Source of the DNA: Paragonimus skrjabini miyazakii
Lineage: Eukaryota; Platyhelminthes; Trematoda; Plagiorchiida; Troglotrematidae
DNA: 64,000 nucleotides
NCBI GenBank assembly: GCA_014338405.1
Contig: JTDE01000273.1
Coordinates: 142,419-206,418, forward strand
Direction of reading: 5' to 3'
Position numbers and translations under genes: made by a program. Position 1 is the first letter of the stretch; each line of letters opens with the position of its first letter. Positions 1-13,032 of the stretch are shown piece after piece. Under the pieces are notes generated by a model. It saw only the letters and a list, made by a program, of their open reading frames with translations, did no database searches and was not told the origin of the DNA.

Positions 1-100
1 TTTGAATTTCCGCGGACTTTCCACTCAATCCATTTCGATTTGGAGTGCTACACCCGGGTTTCGTTCCCAATAGAGATTGTCAGTAGCGTATCTCCTATCT
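1..100 (-). repeat. SINE-A copy, antisense, degenerate, cut by the window edge
   Basis: The segment at about 16-95 aligns by eye with the antisense body of the SINE-A repeat: ACTTTCCACTC followed by a CCATTTCG block, then GTTTCGTTCCCAATAGAGA and GTCAGTAGCGTATC. These correspond to the segments at 19381-19465 of the best copy. It lies on the far side of the 1160 exon, in intron or flank. The next kilobase up to the exon end holds nothing I can identify. Confidence 0.5.
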
Positions 101-1159
101 ACAACATGGCGCCAAAAGCCGATCTGCATTCTCATTTGGGAAACCGGCTAACCACTGAATCAGTAACTGCGCATTGGGTACGGCCAAATAGTCACACGTA
201 AAAGCCCAGCCTGACTAGGTTGTTAATAACGTTCAGTTTGTCCGAGTGTCTTGGGAGGAAAAACAGAAACTGTCCTGCTAGCTTCAATTACTAAACTGAC
301 AATCAGGAAATATCTTCAGAATGAACTAACGTAAGTCGTCAAACCACCTGAGTAGTGTATTGGTTAACATACTACTAACTAGCTCTAACAAAAGCAAACC
401 TAGTGTCTTCCTTGTGAAAAGAAATGAGCAGAAATGCTACCTGAAAGGAGATTTTATTTGTAAACGTGTATTTCATGTAACATTCAGTTTTCCTTAAAAA
501 CAAAGCATTAAATTATTCAACCGCTCTTTTTACAAATTTATTATTTGCAGATATTGACTTGGCGTCACTAAACAGTTTACCGCTCTGGTAGGTTACTCCT
601 TTGAAACAACAGTTCGCGCCAACGTTTATTACGCCTGGAAGCAAATTTTTCATCGCTAATCCTTCAGCTCTGGTATATCAACTGGTTGTTTACAAGTGGT
701 TAACATTGAGTAGTGTTAGTACACTTTTAAAATGACTCACATCCGGTTGCAATTTTCACAATGCAGACGTTTACTGTATCATCTGGGTCAGTTCGGAAAA
801 TGCATTCGAATACAAAAGCCGCAACAGAACATGAACGAAGCAATTGACTGTATTCAGCTAAAAAGTTTCTCACCTGATTATGGTTGATGTAGAGTTATGC
901 GGAATTGACTCGTTGTACTGATTAATTAAACACATACATTATGAAGCTGTTTGAACAACCTCAAAACTGGCTTGCATGCTTGCACTCGAGCGCTGTCAGT
1001 GTGAATGTGTGTCCCATAATGATGGCAGCCACTAGTGCACCTAGTGGAATCTACAGTAATACCGATTTCAACGGCAGCAGTATTATTCATCACGACGACA
1101 ACAACAACAACAACAACAGCGAAAGTAGTTAGAACAATTGACTGACAACTGTGACTCAC

Positions 1160-1700
1160 CAGCTCGTCCAACTCGCTGTCATTAACAAACAGATTTAACT
1201 TCCGGTTATCCTCAAACACGCCTCCATCAAGTCCGACCGTTGTCGTGTTTGTGCTTGTAATGGTCTTGGCCGTATCATGACCGTACTCAGTATCTACCAG
1301 TCTGGCAACTTTGTCTGACTCCCGCGACTTGTCGGTTGAGTGTGACCGTATAGATTTGCCGGAACTGAGTTCTGTAGTACTAGCACCGACACTACCCCCA
1401 CCCCCGTTGTGTTTGAATCTACCTGAACCACTGCGGGTGGAACGTGTAGCCGCTAAATTGTAAGCTGGATCGAACGGTGCACTGCTGTTGGCAATGGTCA
1501 ATGTCGATGTGCCGGAGTAGTAATTTTTCGGATTGCATCTGTTCAATTTGATTAGATCCCCGTCTTCTAGTTCCATCTGACGTTGAACAAAGCCTCGAAG
1601 CTCCTCGTTAAATGCGTCCAAAGGTGGAGGAGAATCAGGTCGGGCTGAAGCCATTTCACATTGTTGCAACAACATTGCTAACAATGGATAGAGCGGATGA
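1160..1700 (-). CDS. MEIS/PKNOX: MEIS/PKNOX-family TALE homeobox gene, exon encoding the first part of the Meis_PKNOX_N domain
   Basis: This exon encodes the start of the conserved N-terminal domain through which MEIS and PREP/PKNOX homeodomain proteins bind PBC (Pbx/Exd) partners in the nucleus. Read on the minus strand it begins HPLYPLLAMLLQQCEMASA and continues with DAFNEELRGFVQRQM, the counterpart of the family HPLFPLL..CE and F-(N/D)-x-(D/E)-I..F helices. It ends LNLFVNDSELDEL, the counterpart of the family NPELDNL segment. The acceptor is CACCACAG just before 1700, and the donor is CTG followed by GTGAGT at 1159-1154. The exon is 541 nt with no stop in frame. Between the two conserved blocks lie about 110 residues rich in Ser, Thr, Gly and Asn that the animal homologues known to me lack. 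The phase at 1700 needs two preceding bases, which the exon ending at 3913 supplies (AA plus T gives Asn). The next exon, expected to start at the family (M/I)-(V/I)-x-A-I-Q-V-L helix, is not found in 1-1159. The homeodomain is outside the window. PKNOX and MEIS cannot be separated with certainty. Confidence 0.88.
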
Positions 1701-3004
1701 CTGTGGTGCAGGGAAATCGATCAAGAATAAGTGTTGAGAATATAAGACCAGCTGAACACAACATATAAACTACTTAGAAAACCTTCATTCTGTGTATTTT
1801 GTTCCATCAGACAGGCAGTCTAATATGAACCGAATCTTGTGGACATTTCACGATTCAGTTCAGTTTGTATTATCACCTTGACCAGACTATAAGTTTAACC
1901 TATAACTTTGTAAAAGTTATGCAATGTTCTTTTGTACACCAGAAGTTAGTATGTACGGTTTATATTCGCTTTCAATAATAACCTTGATTATTCATCTGTT
2001 AAATTATGTTTTATATGAACCTCACTTGATCACGTTATGTTATTATAGTGTGTATGACTGATTCTCGCTTTGTCTAAAAACTGTCCTGATCAAAATGTGT
2101 CATACAACATACTGGCTAAATGAATGAGGTCAATTACTGAAGAATGATATGCGACGTTAAGCAAACAAAATTCATGGTGTAATGTATACAAACTCATACG
2201 GATGAAGTGCAAGGCATGACAGTGCTTACTATTAGATACTTTCGAAGAAGTAAATAACCTAGAACAGTGCATAAAACGCCCAGCACGAGGAGCCTAATAT
2301 AACCGGAGAATAAGCAGTACGACAATTGTGGGATGAAACTAAGCGGATCAGGGAAACGGTTTATGAGCAACCTTCATATATCTCCCCAGAAAAACTGAAG
2401 AGCGGTCTTCATTAGACTTAAAACTATCTATTTAACTGCCCTAGTCAAGAGTTTATGAGTTAGACTGATAATTGTTTAACGCTTGTCTAAGTCTGGATAT
2501 TCTTACACCAGCGTAATCATCGTGCATTCTTACTGTTTCCCGATGTAACATCGACCAGCAGTTTTGGTTATCTTTTAGTTAGGCTGCTTTGTTTGCGTCA
2601 ATGTACGATCCTCCCTCAACAATATATGATGATAACATATTCTTCACAACCTGTAGGTGGATTTTTTCTGTATTGTGTTACATTTTCACACATACATTGC
2701 TTTCCAGTAGAATTAAAAAAACAGTTTTGATAAGCCTACAGTGTCAGCTGCCTCTTGCAAAGTGAAGTGGTCTTAATCGCTGTGTCAGAGTCACACTGAC
2801 CACGTTCTTTAGAACACTTTTAGGTTTACTAGAGTGTGATGCTCGTCGCAGACAGCTCCGTACACAAACAATACTAGTAACTTATCCATTTGATCACAAA
2901 TTGATTCGGTTAGTTACTGATCCTAGTCGGTGTCGGAGCTACTGTTACGGAGAGAATCTCAAGGGAAAAAGATATGGGAAGAAGTGTCATTTCAAGTAAT
3001 ATTT

Positions 3005-3430
3005 CATTACTAATGAGTAGTTTGACAGATTTGATGATTGAGAGGAAACCCAATTGTGAGAAATCGGAGCTTTGGCTAGATCCGAACAGGCGACAGAAAC
3101 AGCATAACCAAACTTGACAAGTATCTTACTAGCTGTTCTACGAAGCAACGCCGAGAGCTCCCAAAGTTCACATTTGGTCTCTTTTATCTACCCACCCCAA
3201 TGTCCCATATGGAATCCACCAAATCATCCGCAGGAGCGACTGCCTCGACAGGATTTCCTAAATAGTTCACGCTGGAATCCACCAACATCACTGTTGAGGA
3301 CTGTTGAGCAGTTTGGCGGATTTTGCTTCGTAGTTCAGCTGATAGAGCTCTTGCCGCGTTTAGGCATGCTGTTTCTGTCACCTCTTCGGATTCAGCCATA
3401 GCTCCGATTTTTAATAATTTGGATCTCATC
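3005..3430. repeat. SINE-B inverted pair (head-to-head)
   Basis: The antisense half at about 3005-3150 ends near the tRNA-like head (AGCTGTTCTACGAAG), and the sense half at 3324-3425 begins TTCGTAGTTCAGCTGATAGA with the body GGCATGCTGTTTCTGTC. The halves are separated by about 170 bp containing CCATATGGAATCCACCAA. The outer left end, read as reverse complement, is CTACTCATTAGTAATGAAA, the tail discussed under findings. The right half is shortened at its 3' end. It lies in the intron between the exons at 1160-1700 and 3913-3987. Confidence 0.7.
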
Positions 3431-3912
3431 TGAAACACGCCTAACTGTTATTAGAACAGAAGTTAGAATCATAAACCGGTTAACATAGGACAGCTACACG
3501 TCATTTCGTCCATTGCAAAGGCCGTACGACACTCAATTGGTTGGTTTGATACATTGTGTCACGGGTTACTGATTCGCAGTGATCAGACGAACAGAACTGA
3601 AAATTGTGTTTTCATAAATTTTAAACTAATTAACCGCTTCGTTTTACGTAATGTTTATGAATGTAATGGCAAAACCAATAAGCACTTCGACGGACAAAAC
3701 GAATGGTTTAATTTCTTTTCAAGTTCACATTATCTCCGGAAGTGACGAATCAATTTGTATTATCTGATTGGAGATGAGTAACAGGAAACCTTACTAAATG
3801 AACCACTAGCTTGTACGTCTGGAGCAAACAGGACGGAGAGTGCAGTTAACAATTCACAAACGTGGGATGATTGTGTTATACGTTGTCTTGCAAACTACAT
3901 AAGACTACTTAC

Positions 3913-3987
3913 TTGATAATGGTTTTCTTGTCTGCATCCATTTCCGGATCATTTTGTTGTAATTGCAAGTTGGTCACGATTGGGAAG
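3913..3987 (-). CDS. MEIS/PKNOX: MEIS/PKNOX-family gene, short exon just upstream of the conserved domain
   Basis: A 75-nt exon encoding roughly FPIVTNLQLQQNDPEMDADK followed by KTIIN. The DADKKTII stretch corresponds to the short acidic/basic lead-in before HPLFPLL in family members (D-(V/R)-DK-(Q/D)-AIY), and looks slightly closer to PKNOX than to MEIS. The donor is a strong GTAAGT at 3912-3907 after ATTATCAA. The acceptor is TTTAACAG immediately above 3987, with only a modest pyrimidine tract. The exon starts with one base completing a codon and ends with two bases of an Asn codon, which fits the exon at 1160-1700 exactly. The intron between them (1701-3912) is about 2.2 kb and carries a SINE-B inverted pair. 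The phase also fits the proposed first exon at 33499-33662 (AG plus C gives Ser). The donor side is well supported; the 5' boundary is less certain. Confidence 0.8.
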
Positions 3988-4784
3988 CTGTTAAAATAGG
4001 TACATATGGAGATGATAAGGGATAGGCTCAGAAAGGTCAAACATGACATTGTATCTGAAAACTGTTATGGCTAGTGGTAGAAGACGTTGTTTATGACTAA
4101 AAACCGTTCAACACTTCCTTGTCAACGCATTAGAATAAGTGAAAAACATGAAGATGCAAAAGTTGGAAATGTTTAACTTTTTATTACTGAAATAGTCGAA
4201 GCATGAGTAATACATTACAATCCACTCAAATTTTTAGCATACCAGCAATCATGACAATTCTGGATGGTAAATTCTGTTTCGGAAAGTGGTGAATCGGTGG
4301 AATTTGTTTCAACCTCAGCCCGTGCCCATATATGTTCTAAACCGTGTGCAAACCGAAGTTTAAGAATCTGATAGGGTGGTGTGTGTACAGTCAAAGGTTA
4401 TTTTCTACACATATGTTTTACAAGAAGAGGCAATGGGTCTGTAGGATATACTTGTAATGGCCTGATAAAAATTTTTCTGGTTGTGTAGTACATAAATTCA
4501 GCTAGCTTATGTATCGGCCGTCCTGTTTCATTAATGTTTCAACAGAAAATCAGTAAAAAAATAATTAATAAATTCAAACTACAGACAATAGTTCAAGGAC
4601 ATTTTGAGTACAACGCCGATTTAGTATTGTGAATCTATACATGTGCCTGTGGGATCTTTGAGGAAGTTCCTCTGTGTCCATGACGTGTTTAAATGGAACA
4701 GTCAGACACTTTAAACTAGGACCGTGGTCAGATAGTGTACACTGTCTGCACGAATAATCACTGTTATACATCCAACCCTTTGTG

Positions 4785-5065
4785 TTATATGGAATCTACC
4801 AAGTAGTCTGGGGGGTTGATTGTCTAAGTAACATTTATCAAACAGTTCACACCGGAAGCTACCAGGGTCACTATTGCGGACTGATCCGCCACCGGTAAGT
4901 AGTGTGGTATACTTGATAAGTTAAGAGATACCCGGTTGTATATAACATCAGCTTCTACTTGAATGAAACCAACAACAGAACCAGCCTTGTCAGCGCTTGC
5001 AGTGTTGGGTATGCTGTTTCTCCCCCTGTCTCGATTGCATCAGAATCCCACATTTTTACAAGTCA
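4785..5065 (+). repeat. SINE-B related copy with central-spacer sequence, sense
   Basis: Sequence at 4787-4880 (TATATGGAATCTACCAAGTA, then TTCACACCGGAAGCTACCA) matches the spacer of the SINE-B inverted pair at about 3208-3290. It is followed near 5010-5050 by the SINE-B body GGTATGCTGTTTCTCCCCCT. The antisense half is missing, so this looks like half of the inverted structure. Boundaries are approximate. Confidence 0.5.
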
Positions 5066-6175
5066 GTACCCCCTAAATTACAAAATCAACCAAACGGCTT
5101 AACAAGTTCAGTGGTTACTAGTAACGTTAGTAGATTTCGGCGTGGACCTTTTGAGAATAGCTGTTATCTTGAATAGGCCACTTTTTTATCACAGAGAATT
5201 ACCTTCATTTCATAATTACATACGACATTCCTAAATCATTCTTATCTGTAGCTTTTATGTTTGGCCAGCTGATTATGATAGTGAGATGAAAAATAGATTT
5301 ATATGACACAAAAAATATAATCATCATTTTGAATCCAGGTTTCCGTTATGCTTCTCCAGGTTTGTAAACCAATGATATCACATGATACTCTGATGGAAGA
5401 TCAAAAAATTCTCTTATGAGAATATAGCATATACTGGTAGAAATTACGTCATTTACATACCTTAATCTAGTTTTTACACAGAGCGTATACAAAATCTACC
5501 TGTCAGAAATAATAACACACTCTGGAAAAAAAAGTTGATGCATGGAATTCTCGAGTAGACAATGAATTAGATTTGGTTCATCTGTATATACTTATTGACA
5601 TGTAGTTTATACATCTCAAACATACTGAAAAAGTACAGAACGTTAGAAGGTTTCCAATGATATATTGTTTTATGATTGTAAAACTGTTTAAAACGCGTTT
5701 TGATGTTGGAAGCATTTGTGGTTACCATAACCGTTCAACCGTGTGTAACATCATGGTTTCCTTTGGAAACTGCAGTCCAGAAACTGTGTGCACAAGAAGG
5801 TAGTTAATTCTTGCTGACATCTGGTGAACTGGGTGATCGGGATAGCCGTGCAGTATTTTCATCTCATCACAGTTATACAGCCTAGCCAGAATTACAAAAA
5901 GAACAAGTTTATCTCCTATGCACAGTACATCATAAGAAGTTTAGTTATTTACCGTATGGAGAATTGTTTGCAAATTTTTGGGGTATTTTGGTTGTCTTGG
6001 ACTGATTTTTAATCATTGCAAGTCTAATAGTGTTGAAAGTTAAAATGAGAAAAATCACTAAAACGAACACAATTTTGGGAAACACCGTTTCCTCCAATTT
6101 CGCCACAGTTTACGCAAACACTCCGACGAACATTTTATAACGGAGTACGAATGTAAAACGTCAATGCTCTCGATG

Positions 6176-6306
6176 TGGTTTCGTAGCTCAGCTGATAGAA
6201 CACATGTTGCTTGCACAAAGGAGGTGCCTGTCACTGGCTCAAACCTAACCGAAACTCCGACGTTTCACATATGAATCGCTTCCTCATTAATAATTTTGAC
6301 AATAAT
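6176..6306 (+). repeat. SINE-B copy, sense
   Basis: It begins with the tRNA-like A-box region TCGTAGCTCAGCTGATAGAA at 6181 and has a B-box-like GGCTCAAACCT near 6237. The body CCGAAACTCCGACG leads into a degenerate tail (GACTCATTACTAAA) near 6308-6324. It is a single copy with no antisense partner visible nearby. Confidence 0.65.
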
Positions 6307-9300
6307 TTTGACTCATTACTAAAACAATTTAGGGCTTAAAATGAAATTTAAGCCAAGTTTTTTGCATGGAGTCTTAAAATCGTTATCAGTTTTGATCGGT
6401 ACATCATAAACGACCCATTATCTTAACCCATGCATTGCTAGTTTTCCATCTCCCATTTTCTAATTAGTCGACATAGCGACACTGTGAAAAGAAGATCCCA
6501 TCCATACATTGTTCACATACGGGCAAACCACTCAGTCGGCCTTAATTCACTATTATTTACTGATCATGCGGGTACAACTTGATGCCATCTCACTACCCTT
6601 TTCGAGAACTCTTATCACATTCATATCAGCAATGCGATCGGTAACGCAGACAGATCGATATTTGCAGAGCATATTTGTTCAAAGCTATGTTCCACAAAAC
6701 TTAATAGATTTAACTTTGCTTGCAATTCAGTACCGAAATAAACAGATGATGTCAGAAGCCACAGAAACATTGGTTTGGGGATCCAGACATTCATTTATCT
6801 TGCCATAAACATTCGTATGTATTCAAGCCCCCGATAATTTATGTCGCTATACCCACGACGGTTGGTCACCCGATGTTTACTGGTGTGGCTCGCCACAGCC
6901 GTCACTAACGAATGAAAATCTGGTACATTTTTTGACAACCACAAAACAACCACCCACCCAACCACCAGTCCATCCAATCATTCAGCCAAACAGTCATTCA
7001 CCAACTGACTACCCCATCCGGTAGCAGATGAAGTGGACAGAGATGCTTGGACGAGATAATCGACCCGTTGTGCGTATGAGTGATTGACATAGTAGACCGA
7101 GCGAAGGATGGAGGACACGGACAAAAATGTATGCGTGATTATACCCGCATTGAATTAAAGAACCGGTTGCTGTTAGTTGGCATTCGCCTAAGTTTCCTTA
7201 TCTTTCGCTAGTTGGTCCAGTCAAACGGGGTCATTACCGCTCCAGTAACAACACTTTTGTCTGCATAGACCAGTGCAAGCGCAGACGTGTACACACATAC
7301 AAAGACCCATACATTTCCTGTTTGCAAGCGTCGTTTTTAGGAATATTGAGGAAGGCCGTGGAAAGTCGAGTTGTAATACTGTCACATTAGTAGTTAACGC
7401 ATGTCCTCCCGTTGTTCGTATCTTCTTGCGTTTCTAATGTAGTTTATTAGCCCGATGCAGAGATTATCACGTAAACATGAGTATCATTCCTACAACTTAC
7501 TAGTTACATAGTTGAACTTTTTTTATGGAATGAACGAAGAGATTAATTGAACCACTTCCACAATATTTCACAGTAGCTGCTCAACACAGCACAGAAAACA
7601 GCTTTACGTTGTAGGTGGAGGTTACGGTTTTCATTTTGGGTTGTGTATACAAATGAAAATATCATATTAGGGTGTGGTGAGCGAAATAGGATCGATTTCG
7701 ACCAACTCTTACCTTACCCATAGATCGAGGTAACTGTTAAATTGCACATACTTGAAGGACCATCAGTGATTCTCGAGTGCTCTGGAAGCCTTCATCACAA
7801 TCAAGGAGAGAGTGACAGTACACTAAAAAGTAAACTTTATCAACTGCTCTTCGAGGCAGTTTACTGGGAATGCAATGTTTGTGTTACGTTCTAACATGAA
7901 GTAGATTTTTAGTGAACCTCGTTCTGGATTAAACACTTGGGCTCATTGGTTTGGACGTGGGATCTGATGTGCTGTTGAAATTCTCCTATCACAGTACGAT
8001 CTTTGAATATACCAAACTTCTAACTGTGAGACGTTTGTAGTTGTAGGTGTCCATCAGGAAATAACACCTCAGAATTAGTAAGTCACGCGACTAGGGGACG
8101 TAAGTAATCAGGAAAAGATCTTTAAATGGACGGATGTTTTATGATATTTCAGTAGTGTGAAATCGTATGTAGAAACCATCGCCAAGTAAATTGCAGATCA
8201 TAACTTAATCGCATAGCAGTAATTACAGGCAACGGACACAAGCACGTAAGTAGTGAACTTAAATTACAAGACATGACAACCAATCTCGTTAAATATGATT
8301 CTTTGGGCTGGGCCTAAAAATATTGCTCCATTCGTAGTTTGAAATATTTGACCCATAACTACTAACCCGACATCGCTAGCTGTTAGCAAGTTCTTGTCCA
8401 TTTAAGTGGCCTGTTGCCTCTTCGTCATCATTATGTCAAATGAACTGGACAAACGCCTGTCACGTGATCCATCTAACTTAACTTGTGCATTATCTGTTAA
8501 TTCGTCACCAATTATTCCATCAGGTGTGATGATTGAAAAGTGAAATAAAACATTTAAAATGCTCACTTCTGAACATGAGGCAAGGCAACTTTGATGTTAA
8601 GCATGTGCATTTATACTACAGAATCTGAATTGAAAGTTGTAACTTCGGATGCACAAAGCCCTTAGGTGATTCTTCCCCCCAAACAGTAGCGTTCTGTTTT
8701 GTAACATATGTACTCGCGTTCTAGTCTAATCATCAACAACGGTGTTTTTTGATCAACTTTATGAGTCCTTTAGTTGAGCATTGTCATACCTGTACAACAA
8801 TTAGGAGTCTATGATCCAGTACTATTTTAATACATCACAATTCCCACGCGATCGATGTGTGTTTCACATACAAACTGTCGATAACCGGATGTCCGGCCAC
8901 TTGAAAGCTCTTATCGTAAGTATGTGGTACGTATACCACAATACTCGCATCCGTTATAGATAATCGATACTGAGAATTCTACTCACGTCTTTTAGTTAAT
9001 TAACAACTAGTAATAGAGATGTTTATACTTTACCTGTAATGTATTCAGACTGTTTTTGACAAATGCTATCACAGGAAAGTTGTTTTGATTATTGTAATGT
9101 AAATGCTGATTATAAAAACATTTGTTTGTTTTATTATCACATGATGACGAGACTGTAAGTTTTTAAATTGAAGTCGTTATGGATTGCATGAATACAGAAT
9201 GCAGCACTAGGTTGCACGCAAAAAAACGACGACTGAGTCCCTTGAAACCAGTTCATTTAATTGTTGTTTAATCAGGTTGGATAGCAAATTGGTTGGGGGT

Positions 9301-9669
9301 TCGCATTAGAAGCTGAATGTTGATGGTTACACTCGAATCACCGTTGAGTTCAAACGAATTTGACACCATGTGGATGTGTGAATATAATTTTTTAGGCGAT
9401 GTTTATCCATCAGAGCAAATCAGATACTGAAATAAGATACCAAAATTAGTCCACATAAGTGATTTTCGACACTTTCATGCTAAGACTATTTCCATGATAA
9501 AGATTATGATCATACGGGAAATTTGCTCCTTGGTTAACTAACTGTACTTCAAATTAGTAAGTTACGAGTGAAAAATGTCTAAGTTATTCAGTAGTCTTGT
9601 GAGTAGTTCTAGTGACTGCCTAGGTAGCTTCAAATGGAGTAATTTTGCACCTTTCATCCAAACTTCGCG

Positions 9670-9685
9670 CTCTCTCTCTCTCTCT
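9670..9685. repeat. CT dinucleotide microsatellite
   Basis: Eight uninterrupted CT units in intronic or intergenic sequence. Confidence 0.9.
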
Positions 9686-10461
9686 GTTTTCCTACAACCA
9701 AAATAATAAATCTCCTACAGTCGCTGATGGTTGAGTGAAAGCCAACGGCACCAAACCTGTGCACACTTACGGCAGTTCATTCGTTTCTGACTTGAAACAT
9801 TTTGGCAAAGTCAGACTAATCCCATAGTAAGCGTACCTAATCCGACGTGATCCAAGCTCAGTCTAAACTCAGTAGCACAGTTCATTCGCCAGAATGAGAT
9901 GAATATACCGTAAAGTGTTCGATTCACTTTGAAAGAACAGTAAAGACATTGCATATGTTGACTATCAGCAGAGTAAACTGCGGTGTCTACAGTCTGGACA
10001 AAGACTCCCACTTTATCTCATTCCAGCAGTCGTGGTAGAACCAAGTTTCAATTTTTAGTAGATAACCGAATATTTGGCAATCAGGTGTATTGCTTTCACT
10101 GCCATTGAATAAACTTTACTCAGAAGTTATACTTCCTTTTCTCCTATATGGAAATCGGTCAACAGTTTTTTGGTTGGCTTGCAGACTACCAAATGTCCAC
10201 CAGAACCCCAGATTGGGGTTGTGAAAATTTTTGCACATGTTTGGTCCGGGTGACCATCAGCGAGGTAGTGGACAACTGTTTCCACCTTCATCAGCACTAT
10301 GCTCACCAGAAATCAAACCTACTGCTCGTGAACAGGCGTCACATTAGTAAGCCAACACCGATTGCTCGCTGAGGAACTTATTAACTAAACCACGGGATGG
10401 TGGTCATCCAAATGGCGGCAATGTACTTGCAATACTTTCCTAAGTGAAACGGGAGCGGTAA

Positions 10462-10575
10462 CCGTGACCCGATGGTCTTATGGCTAGACCTCTGATCCGT
10501 TATTCTATGGCGGCGTAACAATGTGAAGTTTATTCACGGTCAAGGGTTCGAGTCTCCAGCTCGTCTGGTGTTTAT
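10462..10575 (+). tRNA. tRNA-like sequence, probable pseudogene or SINE head
   Basis: GATGGTCTTATGGCTAGACC resembles an A-box region, and GGTTCGAGTCT at about 10545-10555 is a good B box. The spacing is longer than in an ordinary tRNA and the flanking stretches do not form a clean acceptor stem. I therefore read it as a tRNA-derived repeat or pseudogene, not a working tRNA. Confidence 0.3.
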
Positions 10576-12765
10576 TAGATCCAACAAGATCAAAATAACC
10601 GTCTACCACTTCGTTTGTGGTCGCTTGGACCAGCAGTTTGCAAGAACATATCTGACTGTAGTATACTAAACGATGACCGTTCATTCAACTGATTCCACTA
10701 CGGCTGCAACTAAGGTACAGAGTGTGTCTCGTTTATTTTCCTTTCTGTTTTGTTAATGCCACTTTAGTCTCTACTTTAATGCTACCTTCGACTTTAATCC
10801 ACGAGTAGCTTTGTGTCTGAGAATGTTAGGTAAGTGTGTGCAGCATGTTAATTGCAAATCCACTATGTAATCATCAAATGCAATCATCACCAAACTACAT
10901 TTCCGTTTTAATCCCACTTTAGCACTGTGCTTACAATTAAAAGATGACACACTTGCTTCTGTAGCCTCACTCCTTGTATAAACATTTAATTGTTCCTGTG
11001 AAACTCGTTACATATGTTTCACTACCAGCTACTTGGTCGTACATATCAGTCAACTTGGATCAGTAATAAACGTATTAAAACAAACGTCAGCGCTTATTCG
11101 AATTGTGCAGTTCAGTCTCACCACTTCATTGTGCCCGAGTTAATAAACCAGGGGTAATCAATCGAAAACTGTGAGTAGTCGAATTATTTTCAATAGTGGT
11201 GAGTGAACCACACTTTTATAATCTACCTTAAGGCATCAGAAACCGAACCATTTAAGCCATGGCTTACCATCCACTTCATAATGACTTCAACCTCCAGGGT
11301 TTCAGTTACATCCTAATTGTTACATAGTTGTACCAGCGCGTTAATTCAGTTTGTAACTATGACAAAGTTTACTTGATAGATAAACACATTACTTCTGTTT
11401 GTGGGGCTAGCCCATAAAATGATGTTCCATATGGACGCTATGTATGTAACTTGGTAGCGAACAACGGAAACCAAGCATTTCCCCTACACTGTGTTTGTGA
11501 TTAGACTGAGGATGTGTTTCAGGAATGATTATATTCTCAACAAAGATGCTGTCGCATTTATTTTCAAATAATATTTTCTATTCAAGAAAACATCAGTTGT
11601 ACTAAAGTGAGCATCAACAAGAGGCTCACTGTTGGTTTGATCTGAATGAATTAATCGGGATTGCATTTATTCTGATAGATGTTGAGATGAACTTAACCTT
11701 GGTACGAAATCTGGGTATGTTCTATGTTGCACTTCCGGACAGTTATACACACATCAATGTTTCTATCACTGAAGTCAGTACAGAATGCCGCTGAATGCTT
11801 AGCAAACGCAGCCTTAGAACTATGTTCCACAAGTACTGTTTACGATGAACTTATGTGTTCATGTCGTTCACTCATCAGAAGCTAAGCAGTTAAAACCGCA
11901 CATTAAACAAAGCGTGAGCATCGGCTACAAGCCACAAGTTGCCTACCTTTTTGTACAGTCTGAAGATGACAAAATGGCTCAACCAACAACTAAAGACCTT
12001 CCTAACGTCGTTAGCAGCACACATTTTGTATAACCACTAGACAATGTAATAATTTTTGACAGTTTTTTCCTCGGCAAAAGCAGTACATGTTTACTCGTGC
12101 TCCTTCCTGCTATGTATGTCAATGCAGTGGTCCTGGCAAAGCGAAACTGTAAGGTTCATATGAATTATTGATTATTAGGACTCATCCGAGAAAGTTATTC
12201 ATTGTGTTTTACTAAAACACTGACCAAATCACGCAAAGTTTGTGGAATTTATTTGTATTGAATAGAAAATCACTTCTTGGGTGTGGCTAAGGCCAGAGCA
12301 TACATTCCGAACTCTCATGTTTTGTGTACAGAAAAACAATTTGTGAAATCCGTTGGTCTGTTCAACCCGTTAGTCGTATAATGTGGCACTCACTCTAATT
12401 ATCGTCCGCCATGTATAACGGTGGCTGAACGACTTTGTTGTGATCCAAGTTTTCTGCATCAAAATCATCTCATTCAGATCCGTGATTCGCCCAATCTCAT
12501 TCTAACATCTAATGCGTACATACCACGTAAGAAAATGGACTGAATGAACGAAAAACGCAGTCCATTGCCAATGAAATATCCATACGCCGAATAAGAAGAC
12601 TAAACGAATGGAACGGTAGTGAATGCGAAGACGGAGCTGACTGGATTTCCAAATCCGTCAAATTTTAGTTTACCAGTTTGTGTATCGAATTTAAGTTGTC
12701 GATGGAAAATGGAAGACAATTTTGTTTTCTGCCTCATGTTTTTGTGATTCATTTGTTTGTTTCAG

Positions 12766-13032
12766 TATAATCCTTTGTTCCATCAGGAAGTTGTACAAGC
12801 TGTACAATACACTGATTACAGCATACGCATCACTTCCTCAATTTTCATGTTCAAGTTTGTCAGTGAACACTTAGGTCAATCGATTAGTTCATCCAAACTG
12901 TTAAAAGGAGCATCTAATAATCCGAGTTACGTTATCACAATTATTATCAGTGATCCGATGGCACTTTGTGGTTATGTCGATAAAACTTGTCTAGCTCGTC
13001 AACAGTATTTTGAACGCCATTGTTTTAAATAA
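12766..13032 (+). CDS. Possible terminal exon, unknown product
   Basis: An 88-codon plus-strand frame follows a good acceptor (GTTTTTGTGATTCATTTGTT then TGTTTCAG) and ends in TAA. It begins YNPLFHQEVVQAVQYTDYS and contains three cysteines near its end (ALCGYVDKTCLARQ, ERHCFK). I do not recognise a domain. If the MEIS/PKNOX intron model is right it would lie inside that intron on the opposite strand. ORFs of this length are expected dozens of times by chance here, so the acceptor is the only specific support. Confidence 0.22.
   Translation, partial: YNPLFHQEVVQAVQYTDYSIRITSSIFMFKFVSEHLGQSISSSKLLKGASNNPSYVITIIISDPMALCGYVDKTCLARQQYFERHCFK

Noticed and set aside
926..1159. Continuation of the 252-codon minus-strand frame past position 1160
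   Set aside because: A strong GTGAGT donor at 1159 and loss of family similarity mark the exon end. The rest, including a poly-Val run, is read-through into a CAA/GTT trinucleotide repeat in the intron.
3114..3438. Overlapping frames of 95 and 84 codons on both strands
   Set aside because: They lie entirely within the SINE-B inverted pair.
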